Position numbers and translations under genes: made by a program. Below are positions 25,497-36,300 of a stretch of 64,000 nt of DNA, one piece after another. The notes beneath the pieces were generated by a model. That model was not told the origin of the DNA. It ran no database searches and worked only from the letters and a program-made list of their open reading frames with translations. The DNA is taken from contig OZ014412.1 in assembly GCA_963965975.1 (NCBI GenBank), positions 9,281,849 to 9,345,848 on the forward strand. Reading direction: 5' to 3'. Every line of letters begins with the position of its first letter. Position 1 is the stretch's first letter. Source of the DNA: Xestospongia bergquistia. Lineage: Eukaryota; Porifera; Demospongiae; Haplosclerida; Petrosiidae.

Positions 25497-25735
25497 GTCG
25501 CAACTGTACGATAATGCAAATTATACGAGTGGGTGGGGCTCCGTGTAGATGCAATGGTCGTCATAGCAACTATACCTTTCGCTTTTCTAATAAATAATTT
25601 TATTACATTTTAACAATACATAATGTTACAGATTTGTAAAAGTACAAGTGACTAAATTATTCTTAATGCATGCACAAAAAGCCAATACTATAAGAACCTA
25701 TTCATAAAGCATGCCTACACCATTATGGATTATGT
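25497..25735 (-). promoter_or_regulatory. Upstream region of copy C and 3' flank of ADP/ATP carrier
   Basis: The part next to copy C (25497-25570) matches the region upstream of copy A, including the shared words noted there. The remainder is the 3' untranslated region and flank of the ADP/ATP carrier. The two genes are in the same orientation, only about 240 bp apart. Confidence 0.5.
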
Positions 25736-26647
25736 TTATGTTAGACGCCAGCTAATGTACAACTCCTTAAACTTGTCAAAGCCAGCTAATACACCAGCAC
25801 CAGCTACACCACGAAGAATATTAGCACCAGCTCCTTTCATAAAGGACATAGCTCCCTCATGTTTCAAAATCTGAACTGCACAATCGAAAGAACCTTTGTA
25901 TTTGACTGCTTCTCCTGATGTCATCATCATACGTCGTCGAATGGTATCAATAGGATAGGAGACAAGACCGGCACTAATGGTTACAATGTAGCCTAGTATA
26001 AAGGATAGAATGACACCAGCATCATCTCCTAATACAATTGGTTTAAGTGTATCATAAAAACCAAAGTAACATCCACGATATACAATGATACCAATACACG
26101 AGATGACAAAGCCTCGATATAATCCGACAAAACCATCAGATTTAAGGGTTTTACGATAAACATCAATTAAACCATTAAATTGACGAGGAGTACCACCTTT
26201 TCCAGCAGCTTTGGTATCGTTAGCTAGACGAGTACGAGCATAGTCGAGGGAATAGACAAAACAAAGAGAAAGGGCTCCAGCAGCTCCACCTGATGCAACG
26301 TTCTTTGCAAACTTTACTCCATAGGCGTCGGTTTTCTTCATTTTAAACATAGCTTTGATTTGGTCCTTGAAAGCAAAGTTTAAAGCTTGTGTCGGAAAGT
26401 ATCGGATACAATTGGCCAAGTTACCCCTCCAGAATGGTAGAATACCTTCAGTACGAAAGACACGAACAGTACAGTCGACTACACCTTTATAGGGCTCTGT
26501 TAGACGGCCACTTTTTAACATTTCATCTTGGTTTTGAACCAAAAGTTTGACTCGCTCGATGGGGGCGGCGGCAGTTTTTGAAATGACGGCTGCAGCTCCA
26601 CTTAGCGCGAAGTTCTCACCAAACCCAAGCTTTCTTTGGCCACTCAT
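25736..26647 (-). CDS. ANT: ADP/ATP translocase (mitochondrial carrier)
   Basis: Uninterrupted 303-aa frame, the usual length for this family. Three homologous carrier repeats of about 100 residues are visible, each with a P-x-[DE]-x-x-[KR]-x-[KR] type motif ([16 protein letters not shown] in the degenerate second, PIDTIRRR). The nucleotide-carrier signature RRRMMM is intact near residue 235. It exchanges ADP for ATP across the inner mitochondrial membrane using six TM helices. There are no introns, in contrast to every neighbour, which fits either a retrocopy that kept function or ancestral intron loss. Base composition is visibly less AT-rich than the surroundings. A decayed inverted fragment of the same gene is at 487-752. 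Confidence 0.97.
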   Translation of the reverse strand: MSGQRKLGFGENFALSGAAAVISKTAAAPIERVKLLVQNQDEMLKSGRLTEPYKGVVDCTVRVFRTEGILPFWRGNLANCIRYFPTQALNFAFKDQIKAMFKMKKTDAYGVKFAKNVASGGAAGALSLCFVYSLDYARTRLANDTKAAGKGGTPRQFNGLIDVYRKTLKSDGFVGLYRGFVISCIGIIVYRGCYFGFYDTLKPIVLGDDAGVILSFILGYIVTISAGLVSYPIDTIRRRMMMTSGEAVKYKGSFDCAVQILKHEGAMSFMKGAGANILRGVAGAGVLAGFDKFKELYISWRLT

Positions 26648-27151
26648 TATGTGTAGTCTAGATAGAGTAAGGACCTGTGGTGGAAACTAATAGAATCAAG
26701 ACACAAACCACGAGACAGCCCTTCTTTGTCAATGCCGGAAAGGTCACCACTCAAAACCGCTACTATGACCACGACTTATTTCGTCACGACCACACCCTAA
26801 GTAATTATAATAACTGTTAATAATAATTATTAATTAATACATGCATATATTATTATATTATTAGCAGATTGTCACAACATATCTATAGTTATAGTCTCTT
26901 GGTTATCTCTGTGAAGCATGATAACTAGATGGGAAAGAGCCTAATATGACACCATCTTATACTGTGACTAAAAGTTTAGTACAAAAACATGGAGTTTAGA
27001 CTATTAGTAGAGTAGTATCATTTATCTCAAGTTTGTATGGTTGGAGATCACAAGACAACTAAGCACCTACCTATGTCCCTATAATAATTTACTAATATTA
27101 AATATTAATATGATTTTAAATATGATAAGCTAAAATGGTAATACAAATAAG
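26648..27151. other. Intergenic between RBM42 and ADP/ATP carrier
   Basis: Upstream region of the carrier gene. The first 150 bp are relatively GC-rich, which suits a housekeeping promoter. No other gene is seen. Confidence 0.5.
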
Positions 27152-27524
27152 TCATTTTAGTCCGGCCTTTCTCTTTTCTTTTTCCTTTTTCTTTACGTCT
27201 AGAAAAGATCGATCTTTCCATGTGCTTTTTTTTAATCGAACTGGTCTACTACCAATGTATTTTCCTACATAGATGATAAGAACAAGATCATTATTAGAAC
27301 ATTGTTTATTTGCATAAATTGTACTTACCATTCATCTCTCTCATTGCTTGCATAAAATCGTGTGAGTCTTTAAAACTAACAAAACCATAACCTTTTGTTT
27401 TCTTTGTCCATTTGTCACGTATTACTTTGGCCTTCATAAAAGTGGGATATTTCATGAAAGCTTTAGCAAGTGTGTCATCATTTACATCATTTCCTAAGTC
27501 ACCACAAAATATTCGATAATCATC

Positions 27525-27592
<68 letters not shown>

Positions 27593-30260
27593 GAGTGTGT
27601 GTGTGTCAGAACAGACAAGACACAAATGTACTTACTAGGGTCCCATTCATGTAAGGTGTGGTCTTCCCAGACTTGCCCTCCACCTATTCTTAATTTTGAA
27701 AGATCTTTAGTTTTCTTTTTTCCTTTAGATTTTTTTGTTCCACTAACCATAGCTTCAGCTATAGACAAAATAACAATGAGTAAAAGGACAGCAAGAGTTA
27801 GCCCAAATCTCTCAACAACTACATGATTTGACTACCTATAATATTTCATAACTGTTACATAATATATTATAGTATTACAGCTTTATCTAAAGGGTTTAAT
27901 AATTTTTGTAGATAATATATGATGGCAAGCAGTCTACACCAAACTGCTAGCAAAGGCTATATATAAGTTATGGGTAGACAGCATGTATGAAGGACACCAA
28001 TCTAACTAACAGAGGGACAATATAGACTTGATATCAATAGTACCTGCTCGATCTTCATGACTTTTAATAACTGATTGTATTCCAAGAAGAGAGACAGGTG
28101 TAGAAGATTGATATGGAAGAGTGATCATTTGAGGAACTAAAGAAAATAACAATATAATATAATTTGAAAAGAATGTGTATATTTTATACAACATTCCTTG
28201 CCCTGTATCAAAATCACTATAATAAGTTATACTGATGATTTAATTGTCATGACACTATGACAGTGGTATAGTCTAACATAATTCAATAGTTAGTAATTCT
28301 GTTGTCAGCGATAAGCTATATCTTAGTTATTAGCAAAAACAGTTCTTTCAGCAATCAAAGGTTATTTTTGCTAATCAGATTCAGAACCTGTGCTTTGTAG
28401 CCAGTCAACCATATTAGTATATGTAGCCACACCCACAAAGCATTCTTTGAGGTTATGGGTTATGAGACGGATTCCTAAGCATGATATAGATAGATAGACA
28501 GATATATTCCCCATGGAACAATGATAGCAATTCGTGCCTTGTCTCCAGGTTTAGAATTATATGAATCACTATTTAAAATTGTGAGTGATAAAAGCTTTAA
28601 TAAATCATTCTTCATTTTCACTCTATACAATCATAGAACAAACCCAAAAATAAAGTGATAAAGGTCTCAGTTCTCTAACTCATGATATAATTCTATTGGA
28701 TTCTGTCGTTACCAATAACTAGGATCAATTGAATACCACACGGGCCCAGCTAAGCAATTTATAAATTTGTCTGAGTGTACATTTACATAATTAGAAAATC
28801 ATTATTAAAATGTGACCACTACACTTCAAAACCCCTTGAACTATATAGACAATTATGTAATGAGGAATTGGTGCCATTTTGCCTACTCCCATTTCGCCTA
28901 CTAATTGACGACCAGTGCCATCTTGCCTACTCATGCAAAAAGTGATGAAAATGATAGAAGTGTGTAAGAAAATAAAAAAGGTTAAAAATCATCTAATAGT
29001 ATTAAGTTCCAACAAAACTATGTAAACACATATAGTTCAAATGGCAGTATGAGCAGAAATTCCTCTAATATACTCTTCTAAACTAATTTGATCAAGTCTA
29101 CTTTTTAGTTCTCCTATTTTATTGTCTTTTTCAACAGACTTCTTAGCTCTTTTAGGCGGCTGGGATCCTGCTTCAAGTTGAGCAATGCTGACTTCAGTGC
29201 TTGATTGTTCTTGCTTGAAGATTTCGACGAGTTCAAACATATTGGGGTGGGCTTTCCTTGCAATTCACTTCAACTTGTTGTGCCATCCTTCAAGGTGGTT
29301 GTTGGTCCTAGGGCTGCTGGCATCTGAGGAGAAGATGTTCCATAGTCTAGGACCAAAGTTGCCCACCAACCATGTCTCTTCAAAGTAGGTCACAAGCTCG
29401 TCCATTTTTTCAACATTTGGAACTTGCATCTTGATACCATGCAAAGCAAAGCGAACAAATCGTTGAGGCACAAATGCTAGAGCAACTGTCTTCCTAACAA
29501 ATTTGCTCACATCAGGATTTTGTCTGTAAGCTTATTTGCAGACCAAGGGTGGCTATTTTTCTATTTAAATCTTGTGCAAAATGAAAAAAGCACCCTTTAA
29601 CCTCTGTAGTTGGAAATGTCAACTCTACTGCTTGAATTATAGCTAGTTCAAAGTCAGTGAGGACTTCTGCTGGGGCAAGTGTGTAGCCTAGGTCTTCTGA
29701 TTTTTGCTTGATAATCTCAAGGGCTCTCAGATAAACCGCACGAGATTTTCCTGGTAGCAAACAATAAACCAAAGGGAACTGCCTAGTGCCTACCATACCC
29801 TTAGGTAACACCCTTTTTATGTGAAACTCACATCAAAACCATCATGTATTTATGGTATTCCATGAATTGTATAGCATTTTGCATGAGTAGGCAAAATGGC
29901 ACTGGTTGTCAATTAGTAGGCAAAATGGGAGTAGGCGAAATGGGACTAACCCGTAATGAGTACAGTATTACACCACACCCTATGTTACCATGGAAACAAA
30001 ATATCGGGACTTACTTAGCTCAACAGGTTTAGGTGGAAAGAGAGGAGTAGGTGGAGCAGAGACTGTGACTGTTACTGGCCGAGGTCGTGGAGGTGCAGAT
30101 GCTGCTACACCTAACACTTCTTGCTCAAACCTACATTTAAAAAATTAAGTAACAAATAATATCATGCTATTAATATAAGTATTATTAACACTATCCCTTT
30201 AAGGTTGTACCTGGCCATTTCTTGAGCTAGGCGATCGTTTTCCATCTTTTTTTGAGCCAT
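27152..30260 (-). CDS. RBM42: RNA-binding protein 42 (RRM protein)
   Basis: Six exons: 30211-30260, 30015-30130, 28044-28136, 27636-27758, 27329-27523, 27152-27264. Phases agree: 229 aa. The N-terminus is a short helical, proline-rich part (MAQKKMENDRLAQEMARFEQ, then a PAPPRPRP-type stretch). The C-terminal half carries WEDHTLHEWDPNDYRIFCGD followed by an RRM with RNP1-like KGYGFVSF, and ends in a Lys/Arg-rich tail. The WED..L.EWD..D.RIFCGDLGN context is specific to RBM42, a spliceosome-associated RRM protein that also binds hnRNP K in vertebrates. It is about half the length of the human protein, mostly from a short proline/alanine-rich middle. Intron 2 is unusually long because it holds a MULE. 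Confidence 0.92.
27524..27605. repeat. (GA)n/(GT)n microsatellite
   Basis: A GA tract of about 65 bp ending in GTGTGTGTGT, in the RBM42 intron before the RRM exon. Read on the minus strand it lies as (CT)n right at the polypyrimidine tract and acceptor of exon 5. Length changes could influence that splice site. Confidence 0.9.
28865..29952 (-). mobile_element. Mutator-like element (MULE), deletion derivative
   Basis: Imperfect terminal inverted repeats of about 75 bp (28865-28940 and 29880-29952), each carrying two TGCCTACT-type units. The two ends read GAATTGGTGCCATTTTGCC and, in reverse complement, GGGTTAGTCCCATTTCGCC. The element is flanked by an 8-bp direct repeat GTAATGAG (28857-28864 and 29953-29960), a target-site duplication of the size typical for MULEs. 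Inside is a decayed transposase core. At about 1.09 kb it is too short to be autonomous. It lies in RBM42 intron 2 in the same orientation as the gene. Confidence 0.92.
29037..29811 (-). pseudogene. MULE transposase core, broken
   Basis: Three successive open stretches on the minus strand. 29512-29811 has PAEVLTDFELAIIQAV and GCFFHFAQDLNRK, the DDE-type MULE catalytic region with the downstream C..H motif. 29265-29510 has RTNNHLEGWHNKLK, the usual transposase C-terminal motif. 29037-29240 is a Lys-rich tail. A frameshift near 29515 and a stop near 29255 separate them. The N-terminal DNA-binding part and the first catalytic Asp region are missing. Confidence 0.88.
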
Positions 30261-30728
30261 TATTGCTACTCACAGGAACGTCACAGGATCGTAGCTATGT
30301 GCATTAATTAGAGTTCTTATAATGACAATGACTCCACCCATTAAAAGACTAATTACTTTAGGTGGGTCAGTTGTTATACATTTGAGAGCGCTATTAGCGG
30401 AGTAGCCTTAACACGTTTGCTCAATACTGGCCCACGTATACGCAAAACCAAGCTTATTCCTTCATGCTATAGTATTACAGCCTCCTGGTATCTATCACCA
30501 ACACAGCTAGCAATTGCTATGCTAGTAGTGTACTCCAGTTTCTGATGAATCATCCTATTTTTTTTAATTCCTCTTATCAACCAACTTGTTGTTAATATAC
30601 AAAATCAGATATAATAATATATTATGTATTAATTTTAAGTTAAAAAAAATTTTAAAATTATATCAACTTATGCTGTCACACAGGAGTATGCTTACTGAAA
30701 GTATTACTAAACTTGTACAGCATGTACA
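30261..30728. other. RBM42 upstream region
   Basis: The first 200 bp carry several CG-containing words and are less AT-rich; this is probably the RBM42 promoter. The rest is AT-rich with no gene visible. Confidence 0.4.
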
Positions 30729-32600
30729 CAGGGGTGGAGACAGCTACTGAAAAGTGGGGGGGGGGGGGGCAAGTGCTTGGTGAAGAAGCAGATAGATGTA
30801 AATGAAAATCTTATTTTAAAAAAAATTACCAAAGTATTTAACCTGTTCAATCTGTTGCATGAATAAATTCTTTTGCAATGGATGTAAGTCTAAATCATCT
30901 GTTAAGTCTTTGTGGACATGCAGCAGGAACCAATTGTTGTATGTTTTTTCAGTCATCTTAGAGCATGTGTAAGTCATGAGCCGTCGCAGAGTAGAAAATG
31001 TTCATTCAGATGTTGCCGATGTTATAACCAACGTTAAGTACAGACGCAGAAGTCGATGAACTGTCAGCAGCATTTCTTTAATAGCACTACTAGTATTCAT
31101 TGCTTCACAAATGGTATTAATTGATGTTACCTTTTTAACTCGAGGAAGTTGTTTGTTGATGATATCTGGAAGTAATAGTAAATGTCTATTCAAGTCGGAT
31201 AAATTGATATCATCTTTGTAATATGATTTCATGAATTCTTCAATACAGCTTTGGAAGTAATCACCATTTGCAGCCTTGAGGAGTGTTTGTTCAATGGCTA
31301 TTGCTGGGGAACATAGTTCATTTTGGAATCTGTCATTTAGTTCAGTATATAAAAGGTCGCAAGCTTCATAATACTGGTGGCGATGGTAGTATTTCGGTGT
31401 TGTGTATCGATGTTGTTAACTCTTGTTTTCAAATCATGAAGGACGTTTTCTATATCGTGGTAAGACTGGCTGATTAATGGAATGTTTTTCAGCAAGACTG
31501 GTTGACTCATCATAAAATCTATTGAAAGCTTCATCTGATCGTATTCGTTTATAGTAAGATTTTTGCTGCTTCCACTGCAGTAAAAGCGTCTTGAAGGTTT
31601 ATCTTTTTTTGGTGAGTTAGTGAAAGCTGTTCTGCCATGCTGAATAAGAGATGGCAAAGCTGAAGGCAAAACAAGCTGTTGAACTTCTCCAAGCTTTGCT
31701 GTAAACTACCAACTTTCATTCCAAATTCGTCATTGGTGGATTGATGCACCTCTTCCAGAGTCTCAATAAGAAAATCATAGTCCTTTAAAATGGTATCTAT
31801 AGCAGCTGTTCTAGCAGTCCATCTTGTTGGACACAATGGCTTTAGAGTTACACCACCTTCTTCAGAACATTGAAGTTTTGTTGAGAAAAGATGAAGCCTT
31901 TTAGGTGAATAATGGATAAGGTTACTGATCTCTCGTACTGTTTCCAATGCATCTCTCACATACACCAACTTTCTACTAGCATCCTGGAGGCAGAGGTTTA
32001 AACAGTGTGCTCTCAGTATTTGGAGTCTCTTCATTGTCATTGGGAAGATTGTAGGCAGTACTCACGTTAATGTCATCCACCTGATCACGAAGTTCATCAT
32101 CATGAAGATCGAGTTGCTGTTCACCACTCAGGTTTTGGATTTCTGATGCAGGAGAGCCATAGTTGTCTTCATTGCCCTCAGATCTTACCCTCTTGTCAGA
32201 CCAGACAGAAAGCAAACTTTGTTGTCTTTACCTTTTTGCCATTATATCTCTCAGTCATTCTTTAACTTAGCCAGCTGCCTTCTAATAACCACATGTGATA
32301 GCATAATGTATAGTGTAAATGGTTCATCCCATGAGATCACTTTGAAAAATTATTAAATAATGTCATACTCTCTTAACAATTGTCACACTTAGCTTCTTTG
32401 AGCAATTAACTTTAGCATATCAAATCATGATTGTCATTGATTCATATACAGCTGGTTGATCATTTGATTAATCAAATTATTTTTCACCCAGTTTGTTAGT
32501 GAGGAGTGGAATTCATCATGCAAGGGGGCAGAGCCCTCCGCCACTTTCAAAAGTGGGGGGCTCCAGCCCCCCTGCCCTCCCCCCTAGTTCTCCACCACTG
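30729..32600 (-). mobile_element. Degenerate hAT-type DNA transposon
   Basis: Ends are inverted: CAGGGGTGGAGACAG on the left and CAGTGGTGGAGAACTAG in reverse complement on the right, with G-rich sub-terminal stretches at both sides. It contains a broken hAT transposase on the minus strand. No matching 8-bp target duplication is found (CATGTACA versus TTTATTAA), so one flank has probably been rearranged. The right end abuts a copy of the 3' flank of the D genes. A deletion derivative of the same family is at 7430-7557. Confidence 0.8.
31002..32215 (-). pseudogene. hAT transposase (ZMYM-type), broken
   Basis: Overlapping open stretches in different frames. 31549-32040 has HCLNLCLQDASRK, VREISNLIHYSPKRLHLF, LKPLCPTRWTAR and YDFLIETLEEVHQ, a pattern typical of hAT transposases related to vertebrate ZMYM1-like proteins. 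31337-31669 and 31002-31232 continue towards the C-terminal dimerisation part. 31976-32215 is an upstream acidic stretch. Frameshifts between these blocks rule out a full-length product. Confidence 0.85.
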
Positions 32601-32985
32601 TTTATTAACAATTTATTTCTCTAACAAAACTAGTAGACAATAAAAATAGAGCAGTTTTGCTTGACACTTACTTCTCTAACGTCGCACTTTTTTGTCTTTC
32701 TCTTTTTTGGTTCCTTTTTTGGCACTTTTTGCTCTCTGACAGCTGGTCATTTAGCGCAAGTAAATAATTACTTATGGGTGTGGCCTCATTTTTAACCCGT
32801 TTATGGAGATTTTGTTTGCTGACTTTCTGAAGCGAGTTTGAAGAAAAGCATTCTTTAACAATTTTCTTAACTACTTAGAGAACCCAACACCTCTTTTCTT
32901 ATTTTCAAATGAGATAGAAGACTACACATTAATAATATAACTAGACTAATAAGGTCAGTCAAATTGATCAAGTTATAATTAAACA
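32601..32985 (+). repeat. Copy of the D-gene 3' flank
   Basis: Directly after the hAT end, the sequence matches the region downstream of D1 (about 38651-38905) and of D2 (about 57080-57330). Landmarks are AACAAAACTAGTAGACAATA and, later, ACTACACATTAATAATATAA. No LRR exon precedes it. It is the trace of a further D gene that once lay upstream of D1. Confidence 0.8.
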
Positions 32986-33059
32986 CTTTTAATAAACTAT
33001 GATAGATAGATATAGAGGTTATTTAGTGAGCATGCATGTTTTTTAAAAATCTTGAGTAG

Positions 33060-33275
33060 CAAGAAGTAATCATATAATGAAGAAATGTCATAGTTTTGAG
33101 AGAAAGGCAATTTTTGTGCTGAACAATTTAAAGCTTTATCTTCATAGCAAAGTATATGTTTCACTAAAGAACTCTTACCTACTCCTAATGGCGGCAATAT
33201 ACAATATCAACATGTATTTTATAATACCTGTATCTTCTAGAACAATAACTTTAACTTTCCTAATATTGTCTGAAG
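33060..33275 (-). pseudogene. P-loop GTPase-like fragment
   Basis: On the minus strand, a piece ending at 33228 (KVKVIVLEDTG) and a piece starting at 33184 (VGKSSLVKHILC) join across a 43-bp GT..AG gap, with consistent phase, into a Walker A-like region. The first glycine of GxxxxGKS is replaced by Glu, and there is no switch region or G4 motif downstream before stops appear. It resembles the N-terminus of a Ras/Rab/Roc-type GTPase, but only about 45 residues survive. Confidence 0.4.
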
Positions 33276-33368
33276 CTTGACATAAAGGGTTAAAAATATC
33301 AAATGGCTGTGGTTACACGAGCTCACCCATAGGTCACCAGTAGATGTGCTGTTTCTGATGAAGAAGCA

Positions 33369-36300
33369 ATGGCTGCAATAAATCTTTCTTTTCAAAAGAT
33401 ATTAGAAGAGAAACCAGCTCTTGATGAATTATGTGAACATATTCACATTGGTAGTAAATGGTATCAGTTTGGTATCCTGCTTAAACTTGATTCCAAGAAG
33501 TTGGATGATATTCGTAGACAACCTGATGATTCTACTTACAAGACATTAAAAATGTTTGAGTTGTGGTTAGATACCAACCCTAATGCTACCAGAAGACAAG
33601 TATTAGATACTTTGAAGAAGAAGATCATTGAAGAAAACACTATTGCTCATGAGTATGAGCTGGTCCTATTAAGAAAATGTTGTATCTCTGCTGGTGAGTG
33701 AATCTGGTTGATAAGATAGTATGTGTCATTATTTTTATTACAGGAATGGACTCCTTAGCTACTGAAGCCATTATTATTCTTTATCATCATAATGATACAT
33801 TATCACAGTCTTTGATCAATCCTGTAAAAATGTCTCAGCTCTTATTTAGTGAGAGATGTATTAATGAAGATACACTTGATAAGATGGAGACAATGGAGGG
33901 TATTCTGGATGAAAAGAAGACAACTCTGTTATCTGCTATACATACAGCAATATCTTCAGACCACAAGAAGTTGAAGGAATTAGCAACAGTACTGTCCAAG
34001 TTTGAGGAGACAAAAATTCTATCTGAGATAATTATCAGTGAATATAGTGAGAGATCGTTTGGATTAATAGTGGTATTTTCTCTTGAATATCTACAGCTCA
34101 GATATATGACCAGATGAAGACTAATATTGCTCAAGAGAAAGTAACAACAAGTCATGATGATGCAATGGAGATTACAGAATCTGAAAATTGGATTACATCA
34201 GAGGACATTATTTATAAGGTTATTATTATAGTATAGTGTTCTACTAAATGTTATTATGATTTCATAGGAATCTAATGTGATGGCAAAATGGGATATATTA
34301 AATTCAAGTGGAAAGAGACCACTAGAAGATAAAGAGATATCAGATGAGGACTTAAAAAGGAAGAAGGAAAGACATCATTCAGAACCAACATCTGATTATA
34401 ATGGTACATGATAATATACTGTTCACTAACTGAAGTGTATTTATATATTTTATTATAGTCCATGCCAGTGACATTTTACGTTGTCATTATGGTACTCTCT
34501 CTCAATCTCTCCAATATCCAGTTCAAGTAGCAGAACTACTTCATGGAGAAGGAGTCATTTCAGATGATACTCTAACTATATCTACTCAGCCATTAATGTC
34601 ACTATTAAAAGCTGTACGTGGTGCTGTCCATAGCAACTATCGTAACCTAAAAGTGTTTGCCAGTGTACTTCAAAGATTCACCGATAATATTAAATTAGGT
34701 GATGTCATAATGAGTGACTATAGTAAGTTATAAATTTTATTACATAATGTAATTTTAAAATATTAAAATTATAGAGCAATCATTTGAAGATAGAACAACA
34801 CACACTAAACCACTACTACTCAGTGAAGGTATATTGTGTTAATATTAATATTATTATCATATTATATCTCTTATTGTAGGATCTACTCATAGTCTATCTC
34901 ATATAAACAATGAGTCTGTTCAAGGTAATATCCTTTATATTCATCTAATAATATTTACTACATCATAGATGGGATTTTTGTTCCACGAAGTATGAGTCCT
35001 ATGTTTAATTCAATGAGACTAGAATTTGGAACAACCTTTAATAAAATCCGAGATGCTATTAAAGAGACTTCTGTAACTTTAGAAAAGTTAAAAACCTTCC
35101 TCCGAGATTGTTATCCCGACCTCAGTCCTCAGTTAGCTCATACCAGCAGTAATACACTAGATGACATACTGGAAATTGTTAAAGAGAAATGTACATTAAT
35201 TGACATTGGTATTTTAAAAGCTATTGCCAAACGATTTGGTATTACAAAAGCTGATGTTCACATTAAAACTTATGAAGATGCTATTGAGGAGTTTTGTTCC
35301 ACAGTAACAACACGTCTAAGCCTCCAGGAATCTCTTGTGGTGTCAACCAGTTCTCCTCTCAAATGTGAGACTGCTAAGTTTGTTCTTGAATGGGATCCTG
35401 ACAAGACTTCACTGACTGACATTAAAAACCTTTTGTCAGTTGCCTTTGAAAAGTTAAATAAAAGAGTTAAAGTAATTATTGTGACTGAGGGTAACTCCAT
35501 CATTGTGACCTGTACCTTTCCACTCAGTATGACAACTTTATTTATTGCCAGAGCTCAGGAGACTCTTGAATCAGTTAAAATGAGAGGATTACTCCAACTT
35601 ACAATTGGTCATTGTACCATTTATGATCACAGAAGAGACAAGGTAAGAGATGAGTAGTATTAGACAACAGTTACTACATGTGTTGTTTATTGATATATAG
35701 GAGATTAGAACTATTGTAGAAGAGAGTACAAAGGAGTTGAGAAGTTGTCTGGAACTAGAACAAACCATCCGGAAAAAGATGACCATCCAAATATCATCTA
35801 TTATCAGACAAAATGAAGGTATATTGTGTACAGCTATTGTTTTATTTAATAACTGTCTATTATATGATATATCTGATTAATAATTTAATGTTCCTTTATA
35901 TAGAAACAAGAGAAATGAAAGAAAAGACAATTGAAGATTTAACATCACTTGTGAAAACAAAAGAAGGTAAATTAATACAACATCAATCAAAAGTCCAATG
36001 TTGTCAGTATTTTACATAATATATTAGTGATCAATTTTCTTCTCATTTTAAATATAAAGCTATTGAGAAGAATATACTGTCAGTGTCTACTGAGAGACAG
36101 AAAGAGCTAGAGAAACTACAAGAAATCATAACATCATTGACTTTACAAGTAAGAGAGAGAGACCAACAGATTGAGGAGTTAAAACAGAGTTTGAAAGGTA
36201 ACTGGTATTAGTGACTTCTCATTATATGACATTGTTACTAGATCTAGCATTCATACCAAAGGTTCGTAAACCATTAACCAAAGACAGTTCCTTACCTCAT

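Noticed and set aside
31283-31477. Plus-strand open frame inside the hAT element
   Set aside because: Antisense to the transposase coding stretch; no similarity to a known protein.
35270-35503. Minus-strand open frame in D1 exon 8 (and 53706-53939 in the chimera)
   Set aside because: Shadow of the strongly coding plus-strand exon; identical in both copies only because the exon is duplicated.
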